Shown here: positions 24,032-32,397 of the stretch, in pieces
Numbering within the stretch: the stretch's first letter is position 1
How the letters are laid out: each line of letters starts with the position of its first letter
Assembly: GCA_965660935.1 (NCBI GenBank)
Contig: CBFIBR010000020.1
Location: 1-37,415, forward strand
From: UBA1172 sp002457135
Lineage (GTDB): Bacteria; Pseudomonadota; Alphaproteobacteria; Puniceispirillales; UBA1172
DNA: 37,415 bases
Direction: 5' to 3'
The notes under the pieces: model-generated
The model's database searches: none
What the model saw: only the letters and a program-made list of their open reading frames with translations
Told to the model about the DNA's origin: nothing
Made by a program: the position numbers and the translations under genes

Positions 24032-25441
24032 ATGGGCCTTGACGTGCTGGTGATCGGGGCCGGTAATGCCGGGCTTTGCGCGGCCATCACGGCGGTTGAG
24101 GCAGGGTGTTCGGTGCTGGTGATCGATGCCGCCCCAAAAGATATGCGCGGCGGCAACACGCGCCATACCCGCAATCTCCGCGCCATGCACGATGCCCCCA
24201 CCGATGTGCTGACCGATGCCTACAGTTTTGAAGAATATTTCGATGACCTGATGCGCGTCACCAAAGGCCTGACCAACAGGGAGCTGGCCCGCCTGACGCT
24301 GGAAAAATCGGCTGAGCTGACAGCATGGCTGGGGGAGCGCGGGGTCCGGTTTCAGCCTGCCCTCTCCGGCACCCTCAACCTCGGGCGGACCAATGCCTTT
24401 TTCCTTGGCGGCGGGCGCGCGTTGCTCAACAGCCTGTGCCACCATGCCGAGGACCTGGGGGTGGCATTCCGCTATGAGGCCGAGGTCACCGAGCTGAAGA
24501 TGGATGACGGTTTTTGCCATGGCGTTGTCCTCACCGATGGGGAGGTGCTTTCCGCCAAGCGCGTCATCATCACGGCGGGCGGGTTCGAAGCCAACCTCGA
24601 ATGGCTGGCCGAGGGCTGGGGGGACGCGGCGAGGAATTTTCTGGTTCGCGGCACCCCCCATAATCGCGGTACTGTTCTCAAGAGCCTGCTCGATCAGGGG
24701 GCAAGGAAAGTCGGTGAGCTGGATCAGTGCCACGCTGTTGCCATTGATGCCCGCGCCCCCCTGACTGATGGCGGTATTGCCAGCCGGATTGATGGCGTGC
24801 CGTTTGGTCTGGTGATCAACCGCAACGCCGAACGGTTCTATGATGAAGGCGAGGATTTCTGGCCAAAACGCTATGCGATCTGGGGCAGGCTGGTGGCAGG
24901 ACAGCCTGATCAGGTCGCCTATGCGATCCTTGATGCTGAGGGGGTATCGCGGTTCATGCCATCGGTTTTCACCCCGATCAGCGCCGACACAATCGAGGAT
25001 CTGGCCGACAAGCTGGGGCTTGATGCCGCCGCCACCCGCAGGACTGTTGATGCCTTCAACGCCGCCTGCCCGGACGGGCCGATTGACCAGTCGATCCTAG
25101 ACGGCCAGTCAACATCGGGCCTGACGCCTGAGAAAACCAACTGGGCGGCACGCATTGAGACACCGCCCTTTACCGGCTATCCGCTCCGCCCCGGGATCAC
25201 CTTTACCTATATGGGGGTGGAGGTGAATGACCGCGCCGAAATCCTGATGGAGGATGGCAGGCCGTCACGCAATCTCTACGCCGCGGGTGAGGTGATGGCC
25301 GGGAATGTGCTGGGTCAGGGCTATCTGGCCGGGATCGGCATGACCATCGGCGGGGTTTTTGGCCGCATTGCCGGGGCCGAGGCTGCCTTGCGGCTCAACC
25401 GGCCCAATAATAGCACGGTCACCACGAAAGCGAGGGCATGA
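24032..25441 (+). CDS. tcuA: FAD-dependent tricarballylate dehydrogenase
   Basis: A 469-aa flavoprotein, very close in length to Salmonella TcuA. The FAD loop is VLVIGAGNAGLCAAITAVEA (residues 5-24), followed by APKDMRGGNTRHTRNLR, a hallmark of TcuA/CobZ-type succinate dehydrogenase-like flavoproteins. The C-terminal block is LYAAGEVMAGNVLGQGYLAG. TcuA oxidises tricarballylate to cis-aconitate and passes electrons to TcuB. The start at 24032 places the Rossmann motif at the extreme N-terminus as expected, although the Shine-Dalgarno sequence is weak. The stop overlaps the tcuB start. Closely related flavoproteins act on other carboxylates, so citrate-like analogues cannot be excluded. Confidence 0.87.
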   Translation: MGLDVLVIGAGNAGLCAAITAVEAGCSVLVIDAAPKDMRGGNTRHTRNLRAMHDAPTDVLTDAYSFEEYFDDLMRVTKGLTNRELARLTLEKSAELTAWLGERGVRFQPALSGTLNLGRTNAFFLGGGRALLNSLCHHAEDLGVAFRYEAEVTELKMDDGFCHGVVLTDGEVLSAKRVIITAGGFEANLEWLAEGWGDAARNFLVRGTPHNRGTVLKSLLDQGARKVGELDQCHAVAIDARAPLTDGGIASRIDGVPFGLVINRNAERFYDEGEDFWPKRYAIWGRLVAGQPDQVAYAILDAEGVSRFMPSVFTPISADTIEDLADKLGLDAAATRRTVDAFNAACPDGPIDQSILDGQSTSGLTPEKTNWAARIETPPFTGYPLRPGITFTYMGVEVNDRAEILMEDGRPSRNLYAAGEVMAGNVLGQGYLAGIGMTIGGVFGRIAGAEAALRLNRPNNSTVTTKARA

Positions 25442-26568
25442 TGAATGATATAAACCTCATCAATCTGGCTGAGAGTGATGCTGACCGTGAGGTTGCGCGT
25501 ATCATGCAGATCTGCAACGCCTGCCGCTATTGTGAGGGGTTCTGCGCTGTGTTCCCGGCGATGGAACGCCGCCGCCTGTTCACCACCGGCGATACCGCCT
25601 ATCTTTCCAACCTGTGCCATAACTGCGGGGCCTGCTATCACGCCTGCCAGTATGCCCCGCCCCATGAATTTGCCGTCAACGCTCCGGTTGCGCTGGCGTT
25701 GCGGCGGGCTGAAAGCTATGAGCAGTTTGCCTGGCCCCGCCCCATGGCGCGGGTGTTTCAGGCCAATGCCATGGTGGTCAGCCTGATCACGACTGTGGTG
25801 CTGATCGTCATCCTCGGGGTCATGCTGGCGTTGATCAACCCGGCGCTGTTCTGGGGCGTGCATTTGGGCGAGGGCGCGTTTTACCGGATCATGCCGCATA
25901 CCATCATGGCGGGTATCCCCATGGCGATTTCAGGGTTCGTGATCATTGCCTTCATTCAGGGATGGCGGCGTTACTGGCGGGCGACAGGGGCGCGATGGGG
26001 AGGCTGGAATGCCTTCACCGATGCTGTTTCGGCGACCATGAGCCTGCGCTATCTTGGCGGCGACAATAACGGCAAGGGCGGCGGCTGCCCCGGCGAAACC
26101 GATCGCCTCAGCAATCGCAGGCGGCATTATCACCACCTCACCTTTTATGGTTTCATGTTGTGTTTTGCCTCAACCAGCACCGGGACGATCTACCATTACC
26201 TGCTGGGGCGTGAAGCCCCTTATGGCTATTTCGAATTGCCGGTTGTTCTCGGCACGGTTGGCGGCATTATTCTCTGTCTTGGTACCGCCGGGCTGTGGCG
26301 CGAAAAACGCCGCATGGACCCTGTGGTCAAGGCGTTTTCAACCCTCGGCATGGATTACGTTTTCATCGGCCTGCTGTTCTGGGTCAGTGCCACCGGGCTG
26401 TTGCTGCTGGCGGTGAGGGAAACAGGCCTGATGGGGCTTACGCTGGCCATCCATCTGGGGGTCGTCTATGCGTTTTTCCTGGTTCTGCCCTATTCAAAAT
26501 TCGTCCACGGCCTGTACCGTTTCGCGGCCCTGCTGCAAAGCGCGGAAGAAACCGGGCCATCCCGTTAA
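25438..26568 (+). CDS. tcuB: tricarballylate utilisation 4Fe-4S membrane protein TcuB
   Basis: A 376-aa iron-sulfur membrane protein. Two four-cysteine clusters are complete near the N-terminus: Cys26, 29, 32, 36 and Cys60, 63, 66, 70, a pattern for two 4Fe-4S centres. The remainder has about six hydrophobic segments, including VVLIVILGVMLALINPALFW and TIMAGIPMAISGFVIIAFIQ, with histidines suitable for haem. TcuB takes electrons from reduced TcuA into the quinone pool; the homologous domain is fused in CobZ. ATGA overlap with tcuA indicates coupled translation. The TcuC permease of Salmonella is absent; the TTT system encoded nearby may take its place. Confidence 0.9.
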   Translation: MMNDINLINLAESDADREVARIMQICNACRYCEGFCAVFPAMERRRLFTTGDTAYLSNLCHNCGACYHACQYAPPHEFAVNAPVALALRRAESYEQFAWPRPMARVFQANAMVVSLITTVVLIVILGVMLALINPALFWGVHLGEGAFYRIMPHTIMAGIPMAISGFVIIAFIQGWRRYWRATGARWGGWNAFTDAVSATMSLRYLGGDNNGKGGGCPGETDRLSNRRRHYHHLTFYGFMLCFASTSTGTIYHYLLGREAPYGYFELPVVLGTVGGIILCLGTAGLWREKRRMDPVVKAFSTLGMDYVFIGLLFWVSATGLLLLAVRETGLMGLTLAIHLGVVYAFFLVLPYSKFVHGLYRFAALLQSAEETGPSR

Positions 26569-26614
26569 AGTCATTAAGTCTGGCCAATAAATCAGGCCAT
26601 AAAAGAATACTGGC

Positions 26615-28201
26615 CTAGATATCCTTCAGCACCATGCGGGCGCAGTTCTGGCCGGGCAATCCGCTGACCCCGCCGCCAGGGTGAGCGCCGGAGCCGCCAA
26701 GGTAAAGCCCCTTCACCGGCATCCGGTAATCTGATGCCCCAGGCACCGGGCGCATCGAATAGAGCTGGTCAAGATGCAGCGCACCATGGAAAATATCGCC
26801 GCCGATCATGTTCAGCTTGCGTTCGATATCGAGCGGTGAGTTGATCTGGCGATCAATGATCAGGTTGCGGAAACCGGGGGCGTATTCCTCAATCGTGTTG
26901 ATGACGGTATCGGCGGCCTCATCACGGGCATCATCCCATGACCGGCCATCAGGCAGGTGACGCTGGAAATGCTGGCAGAACAGCGACATGACATGGCTGC
27001 CTTTCGGGGCCAGTGTGTCATCAAGCAGGCTGGGAATACAGAACTCGATCACCGGCTTGCGTGACCAGCCGAGCTGGCAGGCATCATCATAGGCCTGCTG
27101 GATATAGGGGATTGACGGCATGATGTTGTTGGAGCCGTTGAGCATCAGCTCAATCGGTGTCTTGCTGCCCTTGAGCGAGGTGAAGGACGGCAGGTCACTG
27201 AGCGCAAGGTTCATCCTGAAACTGCCGGATTGTGACCGATACCCCTTGATGCGGCGGCTGAAATCCTCAGGCAGGTCATCATGGTCGATGATATTGCCAA
27301 AGAGGATCTGCGGATGACAGTTGGCGACCACGGCACGGGCGCGGAATTCCTCACCCGAGGCCAGCCTCACGCCTTCAATCCGGCCATCGTTCATGAGCGC
27401 GCCGGTGACCTCGGCCTCGGTCCTGATTTCAACCCCCCGGCTGCGGGCTGATTTCGCCATGGCCTGGGTAATCGCCCCCATGCCGCCTCGGGCATGGCCC
27501 CAGGCCCCGCTCTTGCCATTGACCTGACCGAAAACATGGTGCAGCAGCACATAGGCCGTGCTGGGGTGATAGGGGCTGGCAAAATTGCCAACGCTGCCGC
27601 TATAGGCCAGCGTGCCTTTGAGGATATCGGTTTCAAACCACTGGTCGAGGTAATCACCAACCGATTTGGTCATCAGCTCGGCCAGCTGGGTCCGGTTTTC
27701 GAGACTGGCCTTGGCCAGAACACGGCCCGTACCGAGGGCCTCACTGATCTGGCTGAACAGCGACCGCGACAGGTTGATCGGTGTCTTGCGCATGATCGGG
27801 CGCAGGATGGAGCAGATATCCTCAAGAATCACATCAAGCCGCTGATAGTGTTCAGCGTCTTTCCGGGAATAGCGGGCGATTTCCCTGACACTGTCTTCCA
27901 GCTTGTGGGGCAGCCACAGGTGACCTTCGGGGCCGAAGGTGATGGAGGCACCCTCCCTCGTGATAATGTCCAGCCCGTGCTGTTCCAGCTTGAGGTCGCG
28001 GATCACAGACGGATCAAGCAGGCTGACCACATACGAGAACTCGGAATTGCGAAACCCGGGCGAAAATTCGGTGGTCAGCGCGGCACCCCCGATGACATCA
28101 CGCCGTTCCAGCATCAGCACCGATTTACCGGCATTCGCAAGATAGCCTGCTGCGGTCAGTCCGTTGTGGCCAGCACCAATAATAATCGCATCGTATTGCA
28201 T
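26615..28201 (-). CDS. PYROXD2/phytoene dehydrogenase-like FAD oxidoreductase
   Basis: A 528-aa FAD enzyme. The start at 28201 (MQYDAIIIGAGHNGLTAAGY) has GGAGGAA upstream; the longer frame to 28342 crosses into the divergent gene's leader and is rejected. The dinucleotide loop is GAGHNG (residues 9-14). The C-terminal FAD segment is LYLGGSGAHPGGGVSGLPGQ. It belongs to the COG1233 group related to PYROXD2 and carotenoid desaturases. No crtB or other carotenoid gene is present, so amine or other dehydrogenation is more likely than desaturation of phytoene. It diverges from the Rieske oxygenase gene across 118 bases, which suggests shared regulation and perhaps a shared pathway. Confidence 0.82.
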   Translation of the reverse strand: MQYDAIIIGAGHNGLTAAGYLANAGKSVLMLERRDVIGGAALTTEFSPGFRNSEFSYVVSLLDPSVIRDLKLEQHGLDIITREGASITFGPEGHLWLPHKLEDSVREIARYSRKDAEHYQRLDVILEDICSILRPIMRKTPINLSRSLFSQISEALGTGRVLAKASLENRTQLAELMTKSVGDYLDQWFETDILKGTLAYSGSVGNFASPYHPSTAYVLLHHVFGQVNGKSGAWGHARGGMGAITQAMAKSARSRGVEIRTEAEVTGALMNDGRIEGVRLASGEEFRARAVVANCHPQILFGNIIDHDDLPEDFSRRIKGYRSQSGSFRMNLALSDLPSFTSLKGSKTPIELMLNGSNNIMPSIPYIQQAYDDACQLGWSRKPVIEFCIPSLLDDTLAPKGSHVMSLFCQHFQRHLPDGRSWDDARDEAADTVINTIEEYAPGFRNLIIDRQINSPLDIERKLNMIGGDIFHGALHLDQLYSMRPVPGASDYRMPVKGLYLGGSGAHPGGGVSGLPGQNCARMVLKDI

Positions 28202-28319
28202 CACGTTCCTCCAGACCCTGTCATCTGAACGTATCATGTACCGGTAATATCCCGATAGCATTTTCACTTTTCTGTAGGTATGATTTTCAACAGAAATGTT
28301 TTTTAGGGACTGCTGATCG
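28202..28319. promoter_or_regulatory. divergent promoter region of the Rieske and PYROXD2-like genes
   Basis: The 118-base spacer contains an inverted repeat TTTCTGT (28269-28275) and ACAGAAA (28290-28296) with a 14-base gap, a plausible operator. AGGGA before the ATG at 28320 is the Rieske gene's ribosome-binding site. No regulator gene is adjacent to this locus. Confidence 0.4.
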
Positions 28320-29519
28320 ATGTTGCCAAGAAATGATATCAACGTGACGGCTGGCCGCGAGGGCCTGCCAGGATGGTGTTACGCAAACCCTGAACTCTAT
28401 GATATCGAATGCGATGTCCTGTTCCGCCGCCATTGGCAACTGGCCTGTCATGCCTCCGATATTGCCGGCAAGGGGGATTTCATCACCTTTGATCTGGTGG
28501 GGGAACGCGCCCTCATCATTCGCGGCAGGGATGGTGAGATCAGGGCGTTCCACAACCTCTGCCGGCATCGCGGCTCACGCGTTGTGGCTGATGAAAAAGG
28601 CACCTGCCCCGGTGTGATCACCTGCCCGTTCCATGCCTGGAGTTATGAGCTGGATGGCCGTTTGCGCAGCCCGGCCAAGCCGCGCAGTTTCCCCAATCTC
28701 GATCCCGTGGAATGGGGGCTGAAACCGATTGAAATGGAAATCTGGCATGGCTTCGTCTTTGTCCGTTTTCAGCCCGGCCCGCAGCCCTCAGTCAAGGAAA
28801 TGCTGGCCTCCATCGAGGGTGAGATTACCCCCTATGATCTGGACGGTCTGGTGCCTGATGAAGACGGCCTCTATTGCATGGAAAGCGCGCCCGTGAACTG
28901 GAAATCGGTGCGTGACGTGGATAATGAGGGCTATCATGTGCCGATGGCGCATCCCGGGTTGCAGGACCTCTACGGCAAGAATTACATTGATGAGAGTATT
29001 TCCGGCTATGTGTCACGGTCGGTCGGTGTCATTGATGATGGCCCAGCCCGGCTGTGGTCGGTTCGGCAATACAAGACCCTGATCAGCAATCTGCCCGAAC
29101 CTCTATCCGGCCTGCCCCGGCAATGGGTTTATTTCGGCCTGTTCCCCAATTCCGTTCTCGCGGTTTACCCGGACTCGGTGATCTTTTATCAGGACATCCC
29201 GAAAGGCGTTGGCAAGACCTCAATCCGCGGCGGGATTTACCGCCGGAAGAATGAGGATCGCGTGACCCGTGCAGCGCGTTTCCTGTCAGGTCGGATTGAT
29301 CTTCTCACCGCTGAGGAAGACCGCATGCTGACGATCTGGTCACAGGAGGCCATGGCCTCCAGCGCCTATGACGGGATGATCCTGTCTGACCTCGAAACCG
29401 GTGTCCGTGAATACCACGACAAGTTGAGGGAGATAATCCCCGTGATGGGCCTGAAAGCGCCGCCCCCGCCTGGCCAGGTTGCCGGTATCAATGCCGGGAT
29501 GGCAGAAGGGGCAGAATAA
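28320..29519 (+). CDS. Rieske non-haem iron oxygenase, quaternary-amine type candidate
   Basis: A 399-aa oxygenase alpha subunit. The Rieske [2Fe-2S] ligands are Cys81, His83, Cys102 and His105 (CRHRG and CPFHAW). The mononuclear iron motif is in DVDNEGYHVPMAHPG: His206 and His211, with Asp334 (EEDRM) as a likely third ligand. The residue three before His206, which bridges to the Rieske centre and is Asp in classical ring dioxygenases, is Glu203. Glu at this place is known in carnitine monooxygenase CntA and related quaternary-amine oxygenases. The gene heads an operon with a Pot-type ABC importer. No ferredoxin reductase lies nearby; electrons must come from a partner encoded elsewhere. Confidence 0.88.
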   Translation: MLPRNDINVTAGREGLPGWCYANPELYDIECDVLFRRHWQLACHASDIAGKGDFITFDLVGERALIIRGRDGEIRAFHNLCRHRGSRVVADEKGTCPGVITCPFHAWSYELDGRLRSPAKPRSFPNLDPVEWGLKPIEMEIWHGFVFVRFQPGPQPSVKEMLASIEGEITPYDLDGLVPDEDGLYCMESAPVNWKSVRDVDNEGYHVPMAHPGLQDLYGKNYIDESISGYVSRSVGVIDDGPARLWSVRQYKTLISNLPEPLSGLPRQWVYFGLFPNSVLAVYPDSVIFYQDIPKGVGKTSIRGGIYRRKNEDRVTRAARFLSGRIDLLTAEEDRMLTIWSQEAMASSAYDGMILSDLETGVREYHDKLREIIPVMGLKAPPPPGQVAGINAGMAEGAE

Positions 29520-29521
29520 CC

Positions 29522-30388
29522 TTGGCATTGTGGTTCAACAAGGAAAGCCGTTCCGGGCTGAAATTGGTCAGCGCCCCTTTCGGTTTTTCGCTGCTGCTGC
29601 TGGCGGTGCCGCTGTCGCTGATGGTGTTGTTGAGCTTCTGGACCCAGGACTACCTCACCCTTGACCGGACCCTGACGCTCAACAACTATCGGGAAATCGG
29701 CTCCCATCCCGTTTACGCGCTGTTGATGAAACGCTCGGTGATCATCTCGCTGATGGTCACGACCATCACCGTCGCGCTCGCCTTTCCCATGGCCTATTAC
29801 ATTTCGTTCTATGGCGGCAAGCGCAAGGCGCTGTGGCTGTTTCTGATCACGATCCCGTTCTGGACCAGCTACCTGTTGCGGATTTTCATGTGGAAAATCA
29901 TCCTCGGCTATAACGGGGTGCTGAATTCTACCTTGCAGGGGCTGTCCTTCATTGATGAGCCGCTGACCTTCATCCTCTATAATTCCAACGCCGTGGTGAT
30001 CGCGCTCGCCCATGCCTGGGCGCCGTTTGCGATTCTGCCCATCTTTGTTGCGCTGGAAAAAATTGATCGCTCCCTGCTGGAGGCTGCGCACGATCTGGGC
30101 GATGGTCCGGTGAGGCGGTTTTTCCGCATTACCCTGCCGCTTGCCGCGCCCGGTATTATCGCATCGGCGCTGATCATCTTCATCCCCACTGTGGGGGATT
30201 ACATCACCCCCAAGATGGTGGGCGGCACCGACGGGCTGATGATCGCCAACATGATCCAGGTGCAGTTTTCCAAGGCCAATAATGCCCCGCTCGGGGCGGC
30301 ACTGGCGGTGACCTCCATGGTGATGGTCGGGCTGATCGCGCTCGGGTTCGTGTTCCTGAACCGCCGCTGGTTGAGGAGGCAGGCCTGA
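29522..30388 (+). CDS. spermidine/putrescine-type ABC transporter permease (PotB family)
   Basis: A 288-aa inner-membrane permease that begins with TTG, two bases after the Rieske gene's stop, with AAGGGG upstream. Six hydrophobic segments are visible, for example SLLLLAVPLSLMVLLSFW and VIIALAHAWAPFAILPIFV with small changes. Family markers are ITIPFWTSYLLRIFMWK and the EAA loop LLEAAHDLGDGPVRRFFRIT, then PTVGDYITPKMVGG. PotB-type permeases serve importers of polyamines, and relatives serve betaines and other cationic compounds. It overlaps the next permease gene by one base. Confidence 0.9.
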   Translation: MALWFNKESRSGLKLVSAPFGFSLLLLAVPLSLMVLLSFWTQDYLTLDRTLTLNNYREIGSHPVYALLMKRSVIISLMVTTITVALAFPMAYYISFYGGKRKALWLFLITIPFWTSYLLRIFMWKIILGYNGVLNSTLQGLSFIDEPLTFILYNSNAVVIALAHAWAPFAILPIFVALEKIDRSLLEAAHDLGDGPVRRFFRITLPLAAPGIIASALIIFIPTVGDYITPKMVGGTDGLMIANMIQVQFSKANNAPLGAALAVTSMVMVGLIALGFVFLNRRWLRRQA

Positions 30389-31212
30389 TGCGCGGCGCCC
30401 CGAGAACCTTCACCATCTTTGTCGGATTGTACCTGGTGTTTCTCTATGCCCCGGTGCTGCTGCTGCCGATCTTCGCCTTTAATGACAGCGCGATCATCGC
30501 CTTCCCGTTGAGGGGCTTCACCCTTGACTGGTTCATCGGGCTGGCCAGTGAAACAACCCTGATTGTCTCGGTCCAGAACTCGCTGCTGGTGGCGATTGTG
30601 GCGGCGGTGCTCAGTACCTGCCTCGGGGTGCTGGCATCACGGGCCAGTGCGCGTTTCGACTATCCGGGCAAGAAACCGATCATGTCGTTCCTGATGCTGC
30701 CGCTGGTTCTGCCTGAAATTATTGTCGGGGTATCGCTCCTGATCGTGCTGGTCCAGCTGGGGGTATCGCTCAATGTCTGGACCGTGATCCTTGGCCATGT
30801 GCTGATCTGCATGCCGTTTTCGATTGCCATCCTCTTGTCAGCCTTCAACAACATGGATCGCAATCTTGAGGAGGCATCACTGGACCTCGGGGCCAACCGG
30901 CGCGAAACCTTTTTCAAGATCATCCTGCCGCTGGTCATGCCGGGCATCATCTCCTCACTGCTGATCAGTTTCACCATCTCGCTGGATGAATTTATCATCG
31001 CCTTTTTCCTGACCGGGACGGATACCACCCTGCCCGTCTATATCTGGTCACAGTTGCGGTTCCCGTCAAAACTGCCGGGGGTCATGGCGCTTGGCTTTAT
31101 CATGCTGATCCTTTCCCTGATCCTGTTGACGGCGGGTGAATATTTCCGCAAGAAATCAGCCCGCCTGGCCAGCACTGAAACCACTCTTAACAAGGATGCT
31201 GATCATGGCTAA
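30388..31212 (+). CDS. spermidine/putrescine-type ABC transporter permease (PotC family)
   Basis: A 274-aa permease starting in a TGATG overlap with the preceding permease. Markers are LYAPVLLLPIFAFNDSAI near the N-terminus, LMLPLVLPEIIVGVSLLIVL in the middle, the EAA loop LEEASLDLGANRRETFFKII and FTISLDEFIIAFFLTGTDTT. This is the usual second membrane subunit of PotABCD-type importers. It ends with an eight-base overlap into the ATPase gene, so all four plus-strand genes form one translation-coupled operon. Confidence 0.9.
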   Translation: MRGAPRTFTIFVGLYLVFLYAPVLLLPIFAFNDSAIIAFPLRGFTLDWFIGLASETTLIVSVQNSLLVAIVAAVLSTCLGVLASRASARFDYPGKKPIMSFLMLPLVLPEIIVGVSLLIVLVQLGVSLNVWTVILGHVLICMPFSIAILLSAFNNMDRNLEEASLDLGANRRETFFKIILPLVMPGIISSLLISFTISLDEFIIAFFLTGTDTTLPVYIWSQLRFPSKLPGVMALGFIMLILSLILLTAGEYFRKKSARLASTETTLNKDADHG

Positions 31213-32305
31213 ATCGACTGAGAGCCCGATGGTTGAAATTAACGCCGTCAGTAAATCGTTCGGTGATGTCCGGGCTGTTGATGGTGTTGATGCGGTCATT
31301 CGGGAAGGTGAATTTTTCTCCCTCCTCGGCCCGTCGGGTTGCGGCAAGACCACGCTGCTGCGGCTGATTTCAGGGTTTGAGCATCCCGATGACGGCCATA
31401 TTGTCATTGCCGGGCAGAACATGGATCAGGTCGAACCCAACCACCGCCCCACCAACCTGGTTTTTCAGTCCTACGCGATTTTCCCGCACCTCAATGTTGA
31501 AGAAAACGTTGCCTATGGGCTGAAGCGAAACGGCGTCAGCAAAGACGAAATTGCCGAACAGGTCAATGAGATGCTGACCCTTGTGGACCTCTCCGGCTAT
31601 AACAAGCGTCCGGCCTATGCGCTTTCGGGCGGCCAGCGTCAGCGCGTTGCCCTGGCAAGGGCATTGATCATGAAGCCCAAGGTGCTGCTGCTGGATGAGC
31701 CGCTTTCCGCGCTTGACCGCAAGCTGAGGGAGCAGATGCAGATTGAGCTGCGCGGGCTGCAACGCACGGTCGGGATCACCTTTATCCTCGTCACCCATGA
31801 TCAGGAAGAGGCGCTGACCATGTCGGACCGCATTGCCGTGATGTTTGACGGCAATATTGCCCAGCTGGCAACCCCGCAGGAACTCTACAGCCGCCCCAAA
31901 ACGCGCCGCATTGCATCCTTTATCGGGGTGATGAATTTTGTTGAAGGCACCCTCAGGAAAGTTACCACCAAGACGCTTGAGGTTGAGGCCGGCCCGTTCG
32001 GGAAAGTCACCATGGCCCCTGATCAGATGCCTGCCCCGCTTGAGCCGGGTACGGTTACGGTCGGCATCAGGCCTGAAATGCTGACCGTGCTGTTCAGCGC
32101 AAAGGAAAAGGCCGAAATTGAGGTGACCGGCGTGATCACCAACACCGCCTATTTCGGTGACATGACCTATTACAGCGTCCAGATTGACGGCATTGATGAG
32201 GATGTCACCGTGTCCATGCGCAACACAGCAGGGCGCAGGGTGCTGGCGGTGGGGGAGGAAACCCGCATCGGCCTCGGGCGGGAATCGCTCATCATCCTGA
32301 GCTAG
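31205..32305 (+). CDS. spermidine/putrescine-type ABC transporter ATPase (PotA family)
   Basis: A 366-aa ATPase. The start at 31205 overlaps the preceding gene by eight bases; a longer in-frame extension inside that gene is rejected. Walker A is GPSGCGKT (42-49), the signature LSGGQ (140-144), Walker B LLLDEP (161-166) with SALD, and the H-loop VTHDQEEALTMSDR. The C-terminal TOBE-type domain (about residues 285-360, with VGIRPEM) is typical of PotA and related importers. A bidirectional terminator follows. It energises the two permeases encoded upstream and works with the binding protein encoded convergently downstream. Confidence 0.92.
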   Translation: MAKSTESPMVEINAVSKSFGDVRAVDGVDAVIREGEFFSLLGPSGCGKTTLLRLISGFEHPDDGHIVIAGQNMDQVEPNHRPTNLVFQSYAIFPHLNVEENVAYGLKRNGVSKDEIAEQVNEMLTLVDLSGYNKRPAYALSGGQRQRVALARALIMKPKVLLLDEPLSALDRKLREQMQIELRGLQRTVGITFILVTHDQEEALTMSDRIAVMFDGNIAQLATPQELYSRPKTRRIASFIGVMNFVEGTLRKVTTKTLEVEAGPFGKVTMAPDQMPAPLEPGTVTVGIRPEMLTVLFSAKEKAEIEVTGVITNTAYFGDMTYYSVQIDGIDEDVTVSMRNTAGRRVLAVGEETRIGLGRESLIILS

Positions 32306-32346
32306 GTTATCACCTTATATTAATTCTGTCCGGAATTGAGGCCATG

Positions 32347-32380
32347 AAAAAGGCGGGGAAATCCCCGCCTTGATCTTTTT
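32347..32380. terminator. bidirectional terminator between convergent ATPase and binding-protein genes
   Basis: GGCGGGG (32352-32358) and CCCCGCC (32363-32369) form a GC-rich stem with an AAAT loop, extended by AA/TT. T-rich sequence follows on the plus strand (to 32380) and five A residues precede it (32347-32351), giving T5 for minus-strand transcripts. Confidence 0.88.
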
Positions 32381-32397
32381 CTCTGTCATGAAGACGT

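Noticed and set aside
23168..24733. A 521-residue version of the GntR regulator running back through the intergenic region and into tcuA
   Set aside because: The extension is antisense to tcuA and crosses the operator; the winged helix starts normally at the ATG at 23869.
26581..26615. Terminator between tcuB and the convergent FAD enzyme gene
   Set aside because: TGGCC/GGCCA can pair, but the stem is only five pairs with a nine-base loop and there is no uninterrupted T run.
26615..28201. Carotenoid biosynthesis (phytoene desaturase)
   Set aside because: The family is related, but no phytoene synthase or other crt gene is near, and the C-terminal pattern is PYROXD2-like.
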